The notes under the pieces were generated by a model. The model was not told where the DNA came from and did no database searches. It saw only the letters and a list, made by a program, of their open reading frames with translations. From positions 1-64,000 of the forward strand of contig JASLKO010000180.1 in NCBI GenBank assembly GCA_030747475.1: 64,000 bases of DNA. The letters are read 5' to 3'. How positions within the stretch are numbered: position 1 is the first letter of the stretch; each line of letters opens with the position of its first letter. The stretch is from Candidatus Thalassarchaeaceae archaeon (GTDB taxonomy: Archaea; Thermoplasmatota; Poseidoniia; Poseidoniales; Thalassarchaeaceae). This document shows positions 1 through 7,876 of this stretch, piece by piece. Both the position numbers and the translations under genes were made by a program.

Positions 1-1
1 C

Positions 2-298
2 AGAGAACAAAATGGAAAGATTGCATTGGCCGGCCCACTATCCAATCTGATATTGTGGCTCATGGCCATACCTGCATACATGTTCTTTGGCGAATTGGGT
101 TGGTTGGGGTTGACCATTTACTATTGGTTGGTTGCCAATGCCATTCTTGGCGCATTCAACATGCTTCCTTTCGGACCACTCGATGGAAAGAAAATCAAAA
201 CATGGTCTGAACCAGTATTTTGGGGATTTTTATCGATATTCCTCACGATTGTTTATGTGACATTATTCAAACAATCAATGCTTCTCAGCCTAATCTGA
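2..298 (+). CDS. Site-2-type (M50) membrane metalloprotease, C-terminal part
   Basis: The reading frame is open from the left edge of the window, so this is the C-terminal end of a gene that starts upstream. It shows the two hallmarks of the second half of site-2 proteases: an AGPLSN motif near the start and an NMLPFGPLDG motif about 45 residues later, where the Asp is the third zinc ligand in this family. Three hydrophobic segments surround them. Family members cut transmembrane segments inside the membrane. The HExxH half is outside the window. The stop codon (296-298) directly abuts the stop codon of the convergent peptidase gene. Substrate unknown. Confidence 0.8.
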   Translation, partial: REQNGKIALAGPLSNLILWLMAIPAYMFFGELGWLGLTIYYWLVANAILGAFNMLPFGPLDGKKIKTWSEPVFWGFLSIFLTIVYVTLFKQSMLLSLI

Positions 299-1945
299 TT
301 ACAGATAACTATTCAGAATAGGTTGATGATCTAAATGAAGGAATATCATCGTACCATACCAGGTCATCAAATCGATTGAATCGATAAGATTCTGGGTCCC
401 TGTACCGTAATCATTCTCCATCCAATGCTCCATTTCTCCAACTGTGTCACAAGTTTGGTGGTAGCAATCATACCCATCGACAAGCCCCCCAAATCCCACG
501 GTCACTGTTCCAATTTCTTGGAATGAGGCGTGATCGCTTCGCGCAGTTTCAGCTTCATTGATGATGACGCCCGGCTCACCTTTCGCCGTCCAATCACCTT
601 TCAATTCACCATTGAGTACTGCCAATTGTTCTTCCACGCCCAACGCGTCACCAGCCAACCATTCGGCCAAATACACCATTTCGGGTTGATTGATTGAATT
701 CACATCAGTATCGGGTCCGATGTAAACTCGGAACGGCCAATTTTCGTTACTTGCTGGATACGAACCACCATCGGTTGGCCCATCACGGTCAGAAGGCGTC
801 CCATTCCCCGGCCAATTCACACCACCCATGTCGATGTTGATGTAATTGGTAATCGTGATATCATCTGGTAAGTCATGAACCCACGATTCACTACCGCGTT
901 TCCCACCCTCTTCACTACTCCAGAAGCAGAACACGATTCCGCGACGCGTAGGTATTTCAAACAGAGCTTGAGCCATGTTTAGATTTACAGATGTGCCCAC
1001 TGTATTGTCATAGGCTCCAGTCCGAGTCCCATACCCCCGATCAGTTCCATACACTGGATCATTTGGGATAACATACGGTGCAATATCGAAGTGCGAACCG
1101 ATCACCATCCATTCATCGGGGAATTCGTAACCTTCTTTGTAAGCACAGATATTGTATGCTTCAGGGTTTGATTCCATGTATTGGAATCGGTGGTGAACAA
1201 CATCATCATATCCGTAGTATTCCAACTCCATCTTAATCCAATTTGCAGCATCTTCGTATGCGGGATTCCCTTGTCCCGCCCAGCGGTCAAGATACCCCTT
1301 CGCTTGATCATTGATATCTGCGGGGTCCCACGAATCATCCGTAATGTAAGTTAGAGTATCATAGGTACGCTTGCCAGCCACTAATCCAGTACTATGTGCA
1401 CCCCCCTCCTCCATTGGAACATTGGCGGCCACCGGCCGAATAATTTGGGCTAATCGAATGGTGATTGCCCCTCCCGTTTCGCTACTGTTTGCCAATTGAG
1501 GCAACGACCGCTCACTTTCACCCGCAACAACTTCAACGCCACGAGTTGCGGACATACCTTCTGTAAACCAGGTTGCCCAAGAAACATTACCCTCTCGAAT
1601 CGGAAAGAACTCCCGCCCCGGTTTTCCAAGTAGTACAGCAAATGCATCAGTTCGAGGGGGGATGAGTATGACAACATCTGCCTCTTTATTGGCTCCCAAA
1701 TCTAGAACCGTTCCATTTTGGATAAATCCAGTTTCAGGCTGTTTCACGAGATATGGGATGAGAATCCGCATTGCTTTGTCTGCATGGAAGTGCACACTCT
1801 GGAATGTACCGCCCATCAAAGGGTCTGGAGAAATGTCGAGATCCGTTGCCTTTAGCCCACTTTCATCATCTCCCCCTAAGCACCCTTGCAGGGGGGCACC
1901 GAGAAGAAGAAACACGAGAATTAGGGGCAACCCAGACTTACGCAT
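299..1945 (-). CDS. Secreted M28-family zinc peptidase, predicted lipoprotein
   Basis: A 548-aa protein starting at the Met whose N-terminus is MRKSGLPLILVFLLL, followed by a lipobox-like LQGC, so it is probably exported and lipid-anchored. The frame stays open 138 nt further upstream, but those residues are not signal-like. The C-terminal half has the M28 aminopeptidase metal and catalytic motifs in order: SHFD (about residue 283), GAYDN (about 311), SSEEGG (about 342), NIDMGG (about 372) and SDHASF (about 470). This predicts a two-zinc exopeptidase acting outside the cell, in line with peptide scavenging. The N-terminal 200 residues are not recognised. It is convergent with the M50 gene (zero gap) and divergent from dnaG. 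Confidence 0.85.
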   Translation of the reverse strand: MRKSGLPLILVFLLLGAPLQGCLGGDDESGLKATDLDISPDPLMGGTFQSVHFHADKAMRILIPYLVKQPETGFIQNGTVLDLGANKEADVVILIPPRTDAFAVLLGKPGREFFPIREGNVSWATWFTEGMSATRGVEVVAGESERSLPQLANSSETGGAITIRLAQIIRPVAANVPMEEGGAHSTGLVAGKRTYDTLTYITDDSWDPADINDQAKGYLDRWAGQGNPAYEDAANWIKMELEYYGYDDVVHHRFQYMESNPEAYNICAYKEGYEFPDEWMVIGSHFDIAPYVIPNDPVYGTDRGYGTRTGAYDNTVGTSVNLNMAQALFEIPTRRGIVFCFWSSEEGGKRGSESWVHDLPDDITITNYINIDMGGVNWPGNGTPSDRDGPTDGGSYPASNENWPFRVYIGPDTDVNSINQPEMVYLAEWLAGDALGVEEQLAVLNGELKGDWTAKGEPGVIINEAETARSDHASFQEIGTVTVGFGGLVDGYDCYHQTCDTVGEMEHWMENDYGTGTQNLIDSIDLMTWYGTMIFLHLDHQPILNSYL

Positions 1946-2089
1946 TGTATCCGGGATATACAATTCCATGTTGAACCCACCGCTCGCGCGCGCCTGCGCA
2001 CGTACTGCGCAAGTGACCCGTTCCGAGCCACAGCCTTCATGAAGGAGAGGCAGGTCGCCGTGGACACAGGTATCCCCTGTCACGCTCCC

Positions 2090-2105
2090 AGGGCGTCCGC
2101 GCCCT
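2090..2105. repeat. 6-bp hairpin in divergent region before dnaG
   Basis: Inverted repeat AGGGCG, loop TCCG, CGCCCT, lying in the 243-bp region between the divergent peptidase and dnaG genes and 84 nt before the dnaG ATG. It is one of nine short perfect hairpins with very small loops found near gene starts in this window. The surrounding region (1980-2110) is noticeably GC-rich, and TGCGCA also occurs twice at 1995-2015. No TATA-like element is obvious. Function unknown. Confidence 0.5.
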
Positions 2106-2188
2106 TTCCGTGATTACGCGCAGTGAAAACCCCCTAATGGTGGGAAGAGTGCCTTGAGAAGCCTGTGAAAACAAGGAAGTGAAAACAC

Positions 2189-3376
2189 ATGAGTGAACAG
2201 AAAGCAAAGTACATGATCCACGCCTCAATTAAGGCAGATGGCACCATCCAGAGAAAGGATGTTGTCGGAGCAATCTTCGGTCAAACCGAAGGGTTGCTCG
2301 GAGAAGAACTCCAGTTAAGAAAACTACAGAGAACGGGCCGAATTGGCCATGTCGACGTCAACTTGAATTCAAACAAGGGCAAAGTATCCGGTGAGATTCT
2401 TCTCCCATCAAGCCTTGATCAAGTGTCAACTGCAGTCATTGGCGCCGCCCTAGAAACAATTGAACGAATTGGGCCATGTAAATCAACAATCAAAGTAAAA
2501 CGAATCGAGAATGTACACAGTGTCAAGAGAGACACGGTCATTGATCGAGCAAAAGACCTCCTTCTCAGTATTGTGAATGAGGGTTCAGAAGATAGCAAGA
2601 GCATCCTAGATGAGGTTCGCAGCGTCCTAACATTGGGCACTGAAACCAATCACCATGGAATGACTTGTGGACCGAACGCACTTGAAAGTGAAGCACTAAT
2701 TATTGTAGAGGGTCGAAATGATGTCCGAAATTTATTGAAGTTCGGAATTAAGAACGCCATCGCAACAATGGGTGCAAATGTGAAAGATGAATTGGCTCAG
2801 TTGGCCAAGAAGAAGACAACCGTCACAGCATTCTGTGATGGTGATCGTGGCGGCAAGTTGCTGCTAATGGAAATTTCAGGTGCGTTGGGCAAATCGCTAA
2901 CACACGTATCCCTTGCTCCTGAATCTCGTGAAGTCGAACATCTTGAGGGCAAAGTAGTCACTAAGTGCTTGAATCAAAAAGAGACAGCGACCAAAGCAAT
3001 CAATCGCATTAAAGCACAACTCAAGCAAGATGACAAACCAACTTCACGTGACAAGTCTAGCAGTGAGGACGTCAATGGTGCAACAGAAGTACCAGACAAT
3101 GTACGCGAATGGTCAACTCACATGGCTGATTTGAAGAGTAGCTCTGCAATTTTGATTCTCGAAGATGGCAGCACATCTGAACCGGTGGGTGCAAGCAAAT
3201 TAGCAGCCTTTGCAGAAGATATCGAAGGCGCACAATGCTTGCTATACAATGGAAAGATCAGCAAGAGAATGATGGAGATCGCTGAACTTGCAGCCATTCC
3301 CAATGTATTGGGAAGCTCCATCTCATGCGACCCAGTAGATGGCATCAACGCTTACTCAATGTCAGACATTGAGTGA
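2189..3376 (+). CDS. dnaG: Archaeal DnaG-type protein (Toprim primase / exosome-associated)
   Basis: A 395-aa protein matching the archaeal DnaG architecture: an N-terminal domain of about 160 residues, a Toprim domain with the catalytic Glu in IIVEGRNDV (about residue 172) and the Mg-binding DGDRGG (about 216), then a variable acidic/lysine-rich linker and a short C-terminal domain. The archaeal family makes RNA in vitro and also associates with the RNA exosome; which role dominates here cannot be told from sequence. The length is near the family norm. It starts at an ATG with only a weak GGAAG element upstream. It stands as a single gene: the next gene on this strand begins 141 bp later, behind a hairpin. 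Confidence 0.92.
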   Translation: MSEQKAKYMIHASIKADGTIQRKDVVGAIFGQTEGLLGEELQLRKLQRTGRIGHVDVNLNSNKGKVSGEILLPSSLDQVSTAVIGAALETIERIGPCKSTIKVKRIENVHSVKRDTVIDRAKDLLLSIVNEGSEDSKSILDEVRSVLTLGTETNHHGMTCGPNALESEALIIVEGRNDVRNLLKFGIKNAIATMGANVKDELAQLAKKKTTVTAFCDGDRGGKLLLMEISGALGKSLTHVSLAPESREVEHLEGKVVTKCLNQKETATKAINRIKAQLKQDDKPTSRDKSSSEDVNGATEVPDNVREWSTHMADLKSSSAILILEDGSTSEPVGASKLAAFAEDIEGAQCLLYNGKISKRMMEIAELAAIPNVLGSSISCDPVDGINAYSMSDIE

Positions 3377-3418
3377 TTACGCCCCTGAATTGTCAAGGGT
3401 GAAGTCGAAAACCCCCAG

Positions 3419-3433
3419 GGCCCTCGTAGGGCC
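3419..3433. repeat. 6-bp hairpin between dnaG and the next gene
   Basis: Inverted repeat GGCCCT, loop CGT, AGGGCC, located 43 nt after the dnaG stop and 85 nt before the following ATG. No T-run follows it, so a simple intrinsic terminator is not supported. It belongs to the set of tiny-loop hairpins described in the findings. Confidence 0.5.
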
Positions 3434-3517
3434 ATGCAGCCCGAAGCCGCCCCCCTACCGGAGGTCCCCCTCCCAGCCCCGGCTTTACAGAAGTCCCCGG
3501 TTTCTACTGAGGAAACG

Positions 3518-5236
3518 ATGTCCAAGTTACAACTCCCGTTTGTCATTATCGCGATTATTATCGCAAGCATCGGAGTTTCCACTGATGCCTGGATGGTTCA
3601 GGAGGAATCATCAGATGTATTTGGGACCACTGTTTCTGTTGAAATGAACATCGGTCTAGATGACACCAGTGCCACATCATGTATGGGTGATGAATGTACA
3701 ACAGTGGAGGACGATTTAGGTGGCATGTACGATAATTGCACATCCGATGGGGAAGACATTGGCGCCACTCAATCAGAAATAGACGAATCATGTGGACCCC
3801 TGAAAGAATCAGCAACAGCAGGGTTGGTAGGAATGATCTTCATTTCATTGGGAATCATTGCTCTTCTTGCCTCAGCAACCATTTCGAGTCGAAAACTTGA
3901 ATCATATTTACCGCTGTTACAATCACCATTGATTGGTTCCACCCTTATCTTAACTGGAATTGTGTTATGGGCACTCATGAAACCAGACATGAATGAACTG
4001 GGATTGGATGATGCAAGTTTAGGATACAGTGCATGGTTAACGATTACAAGCACCGTTTTTGGTACAGTTGCAGGCATCTTCAACTCTCGCACCTCCGATG
4101 AATATGAGCACAGAGTCGCAGGTATTGGAGCCAGAGCACTGGGTGAAGACGACACTGGAAGAGAATTTGTCCTTCAAGAATCTGCATTAGGAAATCGAAC
4201 AATTTCCATTGTAGAAGACGGGGAATTATTCCGCTTAACGACCACGACCCGTGAGGGCGACACCACTCGGACTGAAGACAAATTCATGACACAATTGAAC
4301 GCATTGAATGGATTCACCCATTCACGTTTTGATTGGTTAGACACCACTCGATATTTGTGGAACATCATTGCAATCGGGGGTTTGGCATTATCCCTCTGGT
4401 CGTTTGGTAGCACAGAGTTGATACTGTTTGCAAATTGGTTTATCTTGATGTTTGCAGCAGGTACTATGTTTTCACTCATGCAATATGCTGATCCTGAACT
4501 GATTGTTTTTGAAACCAATACTGGCAAACACCGATTGCTAATTTACAGGGCAGGCACAAATCGAGAATTAACGAACACAAGCATGGATCTAATCGACTCA
4601 GTCATGCGTGGTGTATTGCGTGGTGAAGAGATCGACTCCACGCAACTCACTGAGAAGGCCGAGCAAATCGAGAAAGGTTTTGCTAATGCTCGTAAGGAAA
4701 GAGAAGAAGCAGTGAGAATTGCAGTTGAGGCTGCGGCTGCAAGAGCAGCAGCAAAGGAAGCAGAAAGGGCCGCCAAAGTAGCAACTCAAGCCCAAGCACA
4801 GGCAACTTCACCCACACCGACCACCCCACCCTCAGGCGCAACACCCCCGGCCCCAATGCCATCTCCACCTGCCCCAATGCCAGCGCCTCCAGTAACAGCA
4901 AGTCCACCTGCCCCAATGCCAGCACCACCTGCACCAATGCCAGCACCCCCAGTAACAGCAAGTCCACCTGCCCCAATGCCAGCACCACCTGCACCAATGC
5001 CAGCACCCCCAGTAACAGCAAGTCCACCTGCACCAATGCCAGCACCACCTGCACCTCTACCTACCCCCCAGGCTCCAATGCCTGCACCTCTGCCACCACC
5101 TTCTGCACCAATTGACATGAGTCCCCCAACACAGACAATCACACCTGCACCTGAGGTTGCCACTGAAGCCGCTCCGCGCGATGATTCTCTTAGCGAAGGA
5201 GAGAAAGAGAATTTACTCAGCGATTTAGAAGAATAA
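3518..5236 (+). CDS. Multi-pass membrane protein with alanine- and proline-rich tail
   Basis: A 572-aa protein of unknown function. The start at 3518 is preferred because GAGGAAA lies just upstream and the N-terminus is then a signal-anchor-like helix (residues 5-25). The preceding in-frame codons encode an implausible Pro/Ala stretch. After TM1 comes a cysteine-containing acidic loop, probably extracellular, then further hydrophobic segments near residues 100-122, 137-153, 170-188, 279-298 and 301-323. Residues about 380-428 form an Ala-rich charged helix, followed by a long Pro/Ala/Met region made of exact 20-aa repeats and a short acidic end (LSEGEKENLLSDLEE). The soluble tail probably faces the cytoplasm. 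The stop abuts the stop of the convergent gene. Confidence 0.75.
   Translation: MSKLQLPFVIIAIIIASIGVSTDAWMVQEESSDVFGTTVSVEMNIGLDDTSATSCMGDECTTVEDDLGGMYDNCTSDGEDIGATQSEIDESCGPLKESATAGLVGMIFISLGIIALLASATISSRKLESYLPLLQSPLIGSTLILTGIVLWALMKPDMNELGLDDASLGYSAWLTITSTVFGTVAGIFNSRTSDEYEHRVAGIGARALGEDDTGREFVLQESALGNRTISIVEDGELFRLTTTTREGDTTRTEDKFMTQLNALNGFTHSRFDWLDTTRYLWNIIAIGGLALSLWSFGSTELILFANWFILMFAAGTMFSLMQYADPELIVFETNTGKHRLLIYRAGTNRELTNTSMDLIDSVMRGVLRGEEIDSTQLTEKAEQIEKGFANARKEREEAVRIAVEAAAARAAAKEAERAAKVATQAQAQATSPTPTTPPSGATPPAPMPSPPAPMPAPPVTASPPAPMPAPPAPMPAPPVTASPPAPMPAPPAPMPAPPVTASPPAPMPAPPAPLPTPQAPMPAPLPPPSAPIDMSPPTQTITPAPEVATEAAPRDDSLSEGEKENLLSDLEE
4861..5060 (+). repeat. 60-bp tandem repeat encoding PAPMPAPP-type units
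   Basis: Three consecutive 60-bp units within the proline-rich tail of the membrane protein. The units at 4921-4980 and 4981-5040 differ at a single base, and the unit at 4861-4920 is slightly more diverged. A partial fourth unit follows. Each encodes 20 residues built from ASPPAPMPAPPAPMPAPPVT. The exact period and near-identity indicate recent duplication or homogenisation, so copy number may vary between strains. Confidence 0.9.
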
Positions 5237-7750
5237 TCAGACTTCAACTTCTTCAGGAGTTGAAATCCTCGCAGATGGCAACCGAACTGCTCTTTCCAAA
5301 CGCGCAATTGCATTTGCAAGCCCATCACGATCATCAATTTCTGGTAAAATGGTCAAATCCCGGTCTAGTGGAATAGCGACACCTGGCCCCGGTATTTCCG
5401 ATAATTTCTCCGCCAATTGGTATGCATTTTCTAAAAATCCACTATTACTCGAAGCATTTCGTTGAGATAGGCGTTCAGCAATCCAATTCTTCAGTAGTCG
5501 TGCGATTGCCTCAAGCCGGCCAAACAGTATATTTTGCATATCCATATTTGATTTCGAAACAATCCACGAGAGTCGCAGTAATCGTTGCACACGAACATCC
5601 AACGGAGGCATAATGTTGGACGGATCTACCAATGCAACTTCATCGACTTCGAACATTTGGATTAATCGATCTGAAACCTCTTCTTTCTCTAAATGAATAG
5701 GTAAGGCCGTATTTTCCTCCATCACTTCTTCGATGACAACATCATCTTCAACCCTATCCTCAATTTCTTCAACTATATCTTCCACCACTTCCTCGATGAT
5801 TTCTTCTGGAACATCATCAATTATGGCTTCAGCAACAACCACTACTGGTTCTAGAACGGGCAACTTCCTCATTTTTACTCGAGGAATGATTGGGCGGAAT
5901 GGCGCAAAAACGAAATCAGGGTCCGCAACACCACCTCCTTTGGCTAACGATTTCACTAGAGATGCAAATTGATCATCAATTCCTGGAAGACGTTCGGGAC
6001 ACCTCAAATCAGAAAGGACCCCCTCTGCTAACTCAACATCAAGGCCCCAAGGCAACGGCTCAAGTCGATCTAATCGCTCATCATGCTGTTCCATTGCAAT
6101 TCTAATGTGAGGCAAATCCAAACCCAATCTCACAGGATCCTGCTCTAATAATTCTCTCAAACCAACGGTTGACCAACCAAGTAATTCCCATTCCTCTAAT
6201 TCTTTTTCAACACCAACAACAACTCGTGACAGAGAACCATCATTCTCATCACCATCTAATGTGATGGATCCGTTACCTTCGATCGTTGAAACCATCTGTT
6301 CGTATTCTGCAAGCGATAATGACTCCGAATCAACATCTTTGGGCCATAAAGTGGCCAAATCACGTCGAGCACCATCTAAGTGTATGCGATGACGCGCAGC
6401 TCGAATATTCTCACGATCCAACCATTCTCTCGCTAAGTGAATATCATCGACGCCAGCAGAACGATTCCGTAAGATTGCCAGCCAATGTTCAACACCATCT
6501 CCTCCACGGATAGAGACATCAGTATCTTTCAATTCATCGATGAGAGGAATAATCAAACCAATCAATGCATCTTGTCGATTGAGATCATCCAATGCTCGAC
6601 GCGGTTCACGTTCAATGATTGGAACCCAATGTTCTGTTTCAATTCCTGATGCTGCCCACGTTTCCAACCTAGAGTAGCATTCAGCCATGGCTCCGTCAGT
6701 TTTTGATTCAAGGCCATGTAGTAATACTTCCAACGAATCTAATGCATCAAGATGGCCCTTTGTTCTCTCCGCCAATTCTCGAAATTCAGGCCACTGGATT
6801 AGGTGCCCTTCCATTCTCGCCCAAATGGCATGAGATACTTCAACCCGCTCGGCAATATCTGATAGACGAGCTTCCCAATACATCATTTCACTCGGCAATA
6901 ATGGAAGTGAAACCTCCAATTGAAACCCGTCATTTTTCCAATGATCAATTCTACCTTCCACCACCGCTAATCTTCTGACTAGATCAGTTGCAGCATTTTC
7001 AATTTCATTTTCCAAGCGAGCCATGGCTTCACTGCTTTTTTCACGTTGAGTGAGATTGGTGGCAACCCAAAGACGCTCTGCCAACTCTCCATCAAATGGA
7101 CGCACATCAGCCTCAATTTTCCGTTGACAACCACTCAATCTAACATCTAGGCGTTGCAATTGTTCGGCTACAGTAAAGCGCTCATGAAGAATGCCTGATG
7201 ACAATTCGCTGGTATCCCAGCCTCTTTTTTCTAACATCTTAAGCATCCCATTCATCGCACTAAGGCGCCTCTCATACCGGACTTCAAGTTCAATCAGAAC
7301 CGGTTCAATATTTCTCCATGGCGCCACCTCACCAATCATTTCTATGATTCTCGGTGAAGCGAGAACCAACGCTTCGTCAATTGCATCAAGCCTATTCAAT
7401 AGTCTACTGAGTTCAACCGATCGACCTTCGTCGGACCATTTCACACGCGATCGTTCTGCCATCATAACCCATGGCCGATGCTGTCGTAAGAGCCGTTGAA
7501 ACTCAAGATGAATCGCCCCCGCATTCTCGGGATCAATCAAACGCCTCAACAAATCAACTTTGACCTCATCCCAATGTGGTGGCAATTCCAAAACCTTGGA
7601 TCGTATTTCTGCAGCCAAGTCAGCCTCATTTTCAAGATGAATCATCTTTTCACTAGCGAATTCACCCACTGGAGTTTCTACAGCAAATCCTCGATTTCTT
7701 AGAGCATTGGTCCGACTTTCAAAGTCTGTTGACCCCCCCATCGCCCTCAC
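5237..7750 (-). CDS. Large helical protein of unknown function with acidic hinge
   Basis: An 837-aa protein with no motif I recognise. It is almost entirely predicted helix, rich in Glu, Arg, Leu and Trp, with heptad-like stretches across the first 600 residues suggesting extended helical bundles or coiled coils. Residues about 640-690 form a Val/Ile/Glu/Asp hinge (EEIIEEVVEDIVEEIEDRV is typical). A compact 140-residue C-terminal domain containing SWIVSKSNMDMQNILFGRLE follows. There is no signal peptide or membrane segment, so it is probably cytoplasmic. It is transcribed divergently from the TPR protein across a 126-bp gap with a 16-bp palindrome, suggesting joint regulation and perhaps a shared scaffold role. 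Start could also be the Met four codons in. Confidence 0.7.
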   Translation of the reverse strand: MRAMGGSTDFESRTNALRNRGFAVETPVGEFASEKMIHLENEADLAAEIRSKVLELPPHWDEVKVDLLRRLIDPENAGAIHLEFQRLLRQHRPWVMMAERSRVKWSDEGRSVELSRLLNRLDAIDEALVLASPRIIEMIGEVAPWRNIEPVLIELEVRYERRLSAMNGMLKMLEKRGWDTSELSSGILHERFTVAEQLQRLDVRLSGCQRKIEADVRPFDGELAERLWVATNLTQREKSSEAMARLENEIENAATDLVRRLAVVEGRIDHWKNDGFQLEVSLPLLPSEMMYWEARLSDIAERVEVSHAIWARMEGHLIQWPEFRELAERTKGHLDALDSLEVLLHGLESKTDGAMAECYSRLETWAASGIETEHWVPIIEREPRRALDDLNRQDALIGLIIPLIDELKDTDVSIRGGDGVEHWLAILRNRSAGVDDIHLAREWLDRENIRAARHRIHLDGARRDLATLWPKDVDSESLSLAEYEQMVSTIEGNGSITLDGDENDGSLSRVVVGVEKELEEWELLGWSTVGLRELLEQDPVRLGLDLPHIRIAMEQHDERLDRLEPLPWGLDVELAEGVLSDLRCPERLPGIDDQFASLVKSLAKGGGVADPDFVFAPFRPIIPRVKMRKLPVLEPVVVVAEAIIDDVPEEIIEEVVEDIVEEIEDRVEDDVVIEEVMEENTALPIHLEKEEVSDRLIQMFEVDEVALVDPSNIMPPLDVRVQRLLRLSWIVSKSNMDMQNILFGRLEAIARLLKNWIAERLSQRNASSNSGFLENAYQLAEKLSEIPGPGVAIPLDRDLTILPEIDDRDGLANAIARLERAVRLPSARISTPEEVEV

Positions 7751-7823
7751 GCCTCGTACGTCGCAGACAAGTGTCGGCTATTCAACATCCGGCTGTTTCA
7801 GAAGGGTCTCAAAATCATCATTC

Positions 7824-7839
7824 CACCCCTTAAGGGGTG
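7824..7839. promoter_or_regulatory. 16-bp perfect palindrome in divergent promoter region
   Basis: CACCCCTTAAGGGGTG, a perfect palindrome placed 38 nt before the ATG of the TPR gene and about 73 nt from the start of the oppositely oriented 837-aa gene. A dimeric repressor or activator site is plausible, and it can also form a hairpin in RNA of either strand. No regulator is assigned. Confidence 0.5.
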
Positions 7840-7876
7840 CGAACTCCTCAAAAGGCGTAGAAGGGGCCTGAGCCTG

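Noticed and set aside
1662..2042. Open frame of 126 codons on the plus strand within the M28 peptidase gene
   Set aside because: It lies fully antisense to a gene with clear catalytic motifs and lipobox, and its translation is low-complexity without domain features.
4683..5337. Two long minus-strand frames rich in Leu/Val/Gln or Gly/Ala across the proline-rich repeats
   Set aside because: They are reverse-strand images of the 60-bp repeat; the repeat has no stops in several frames, so the openness is an artefact.
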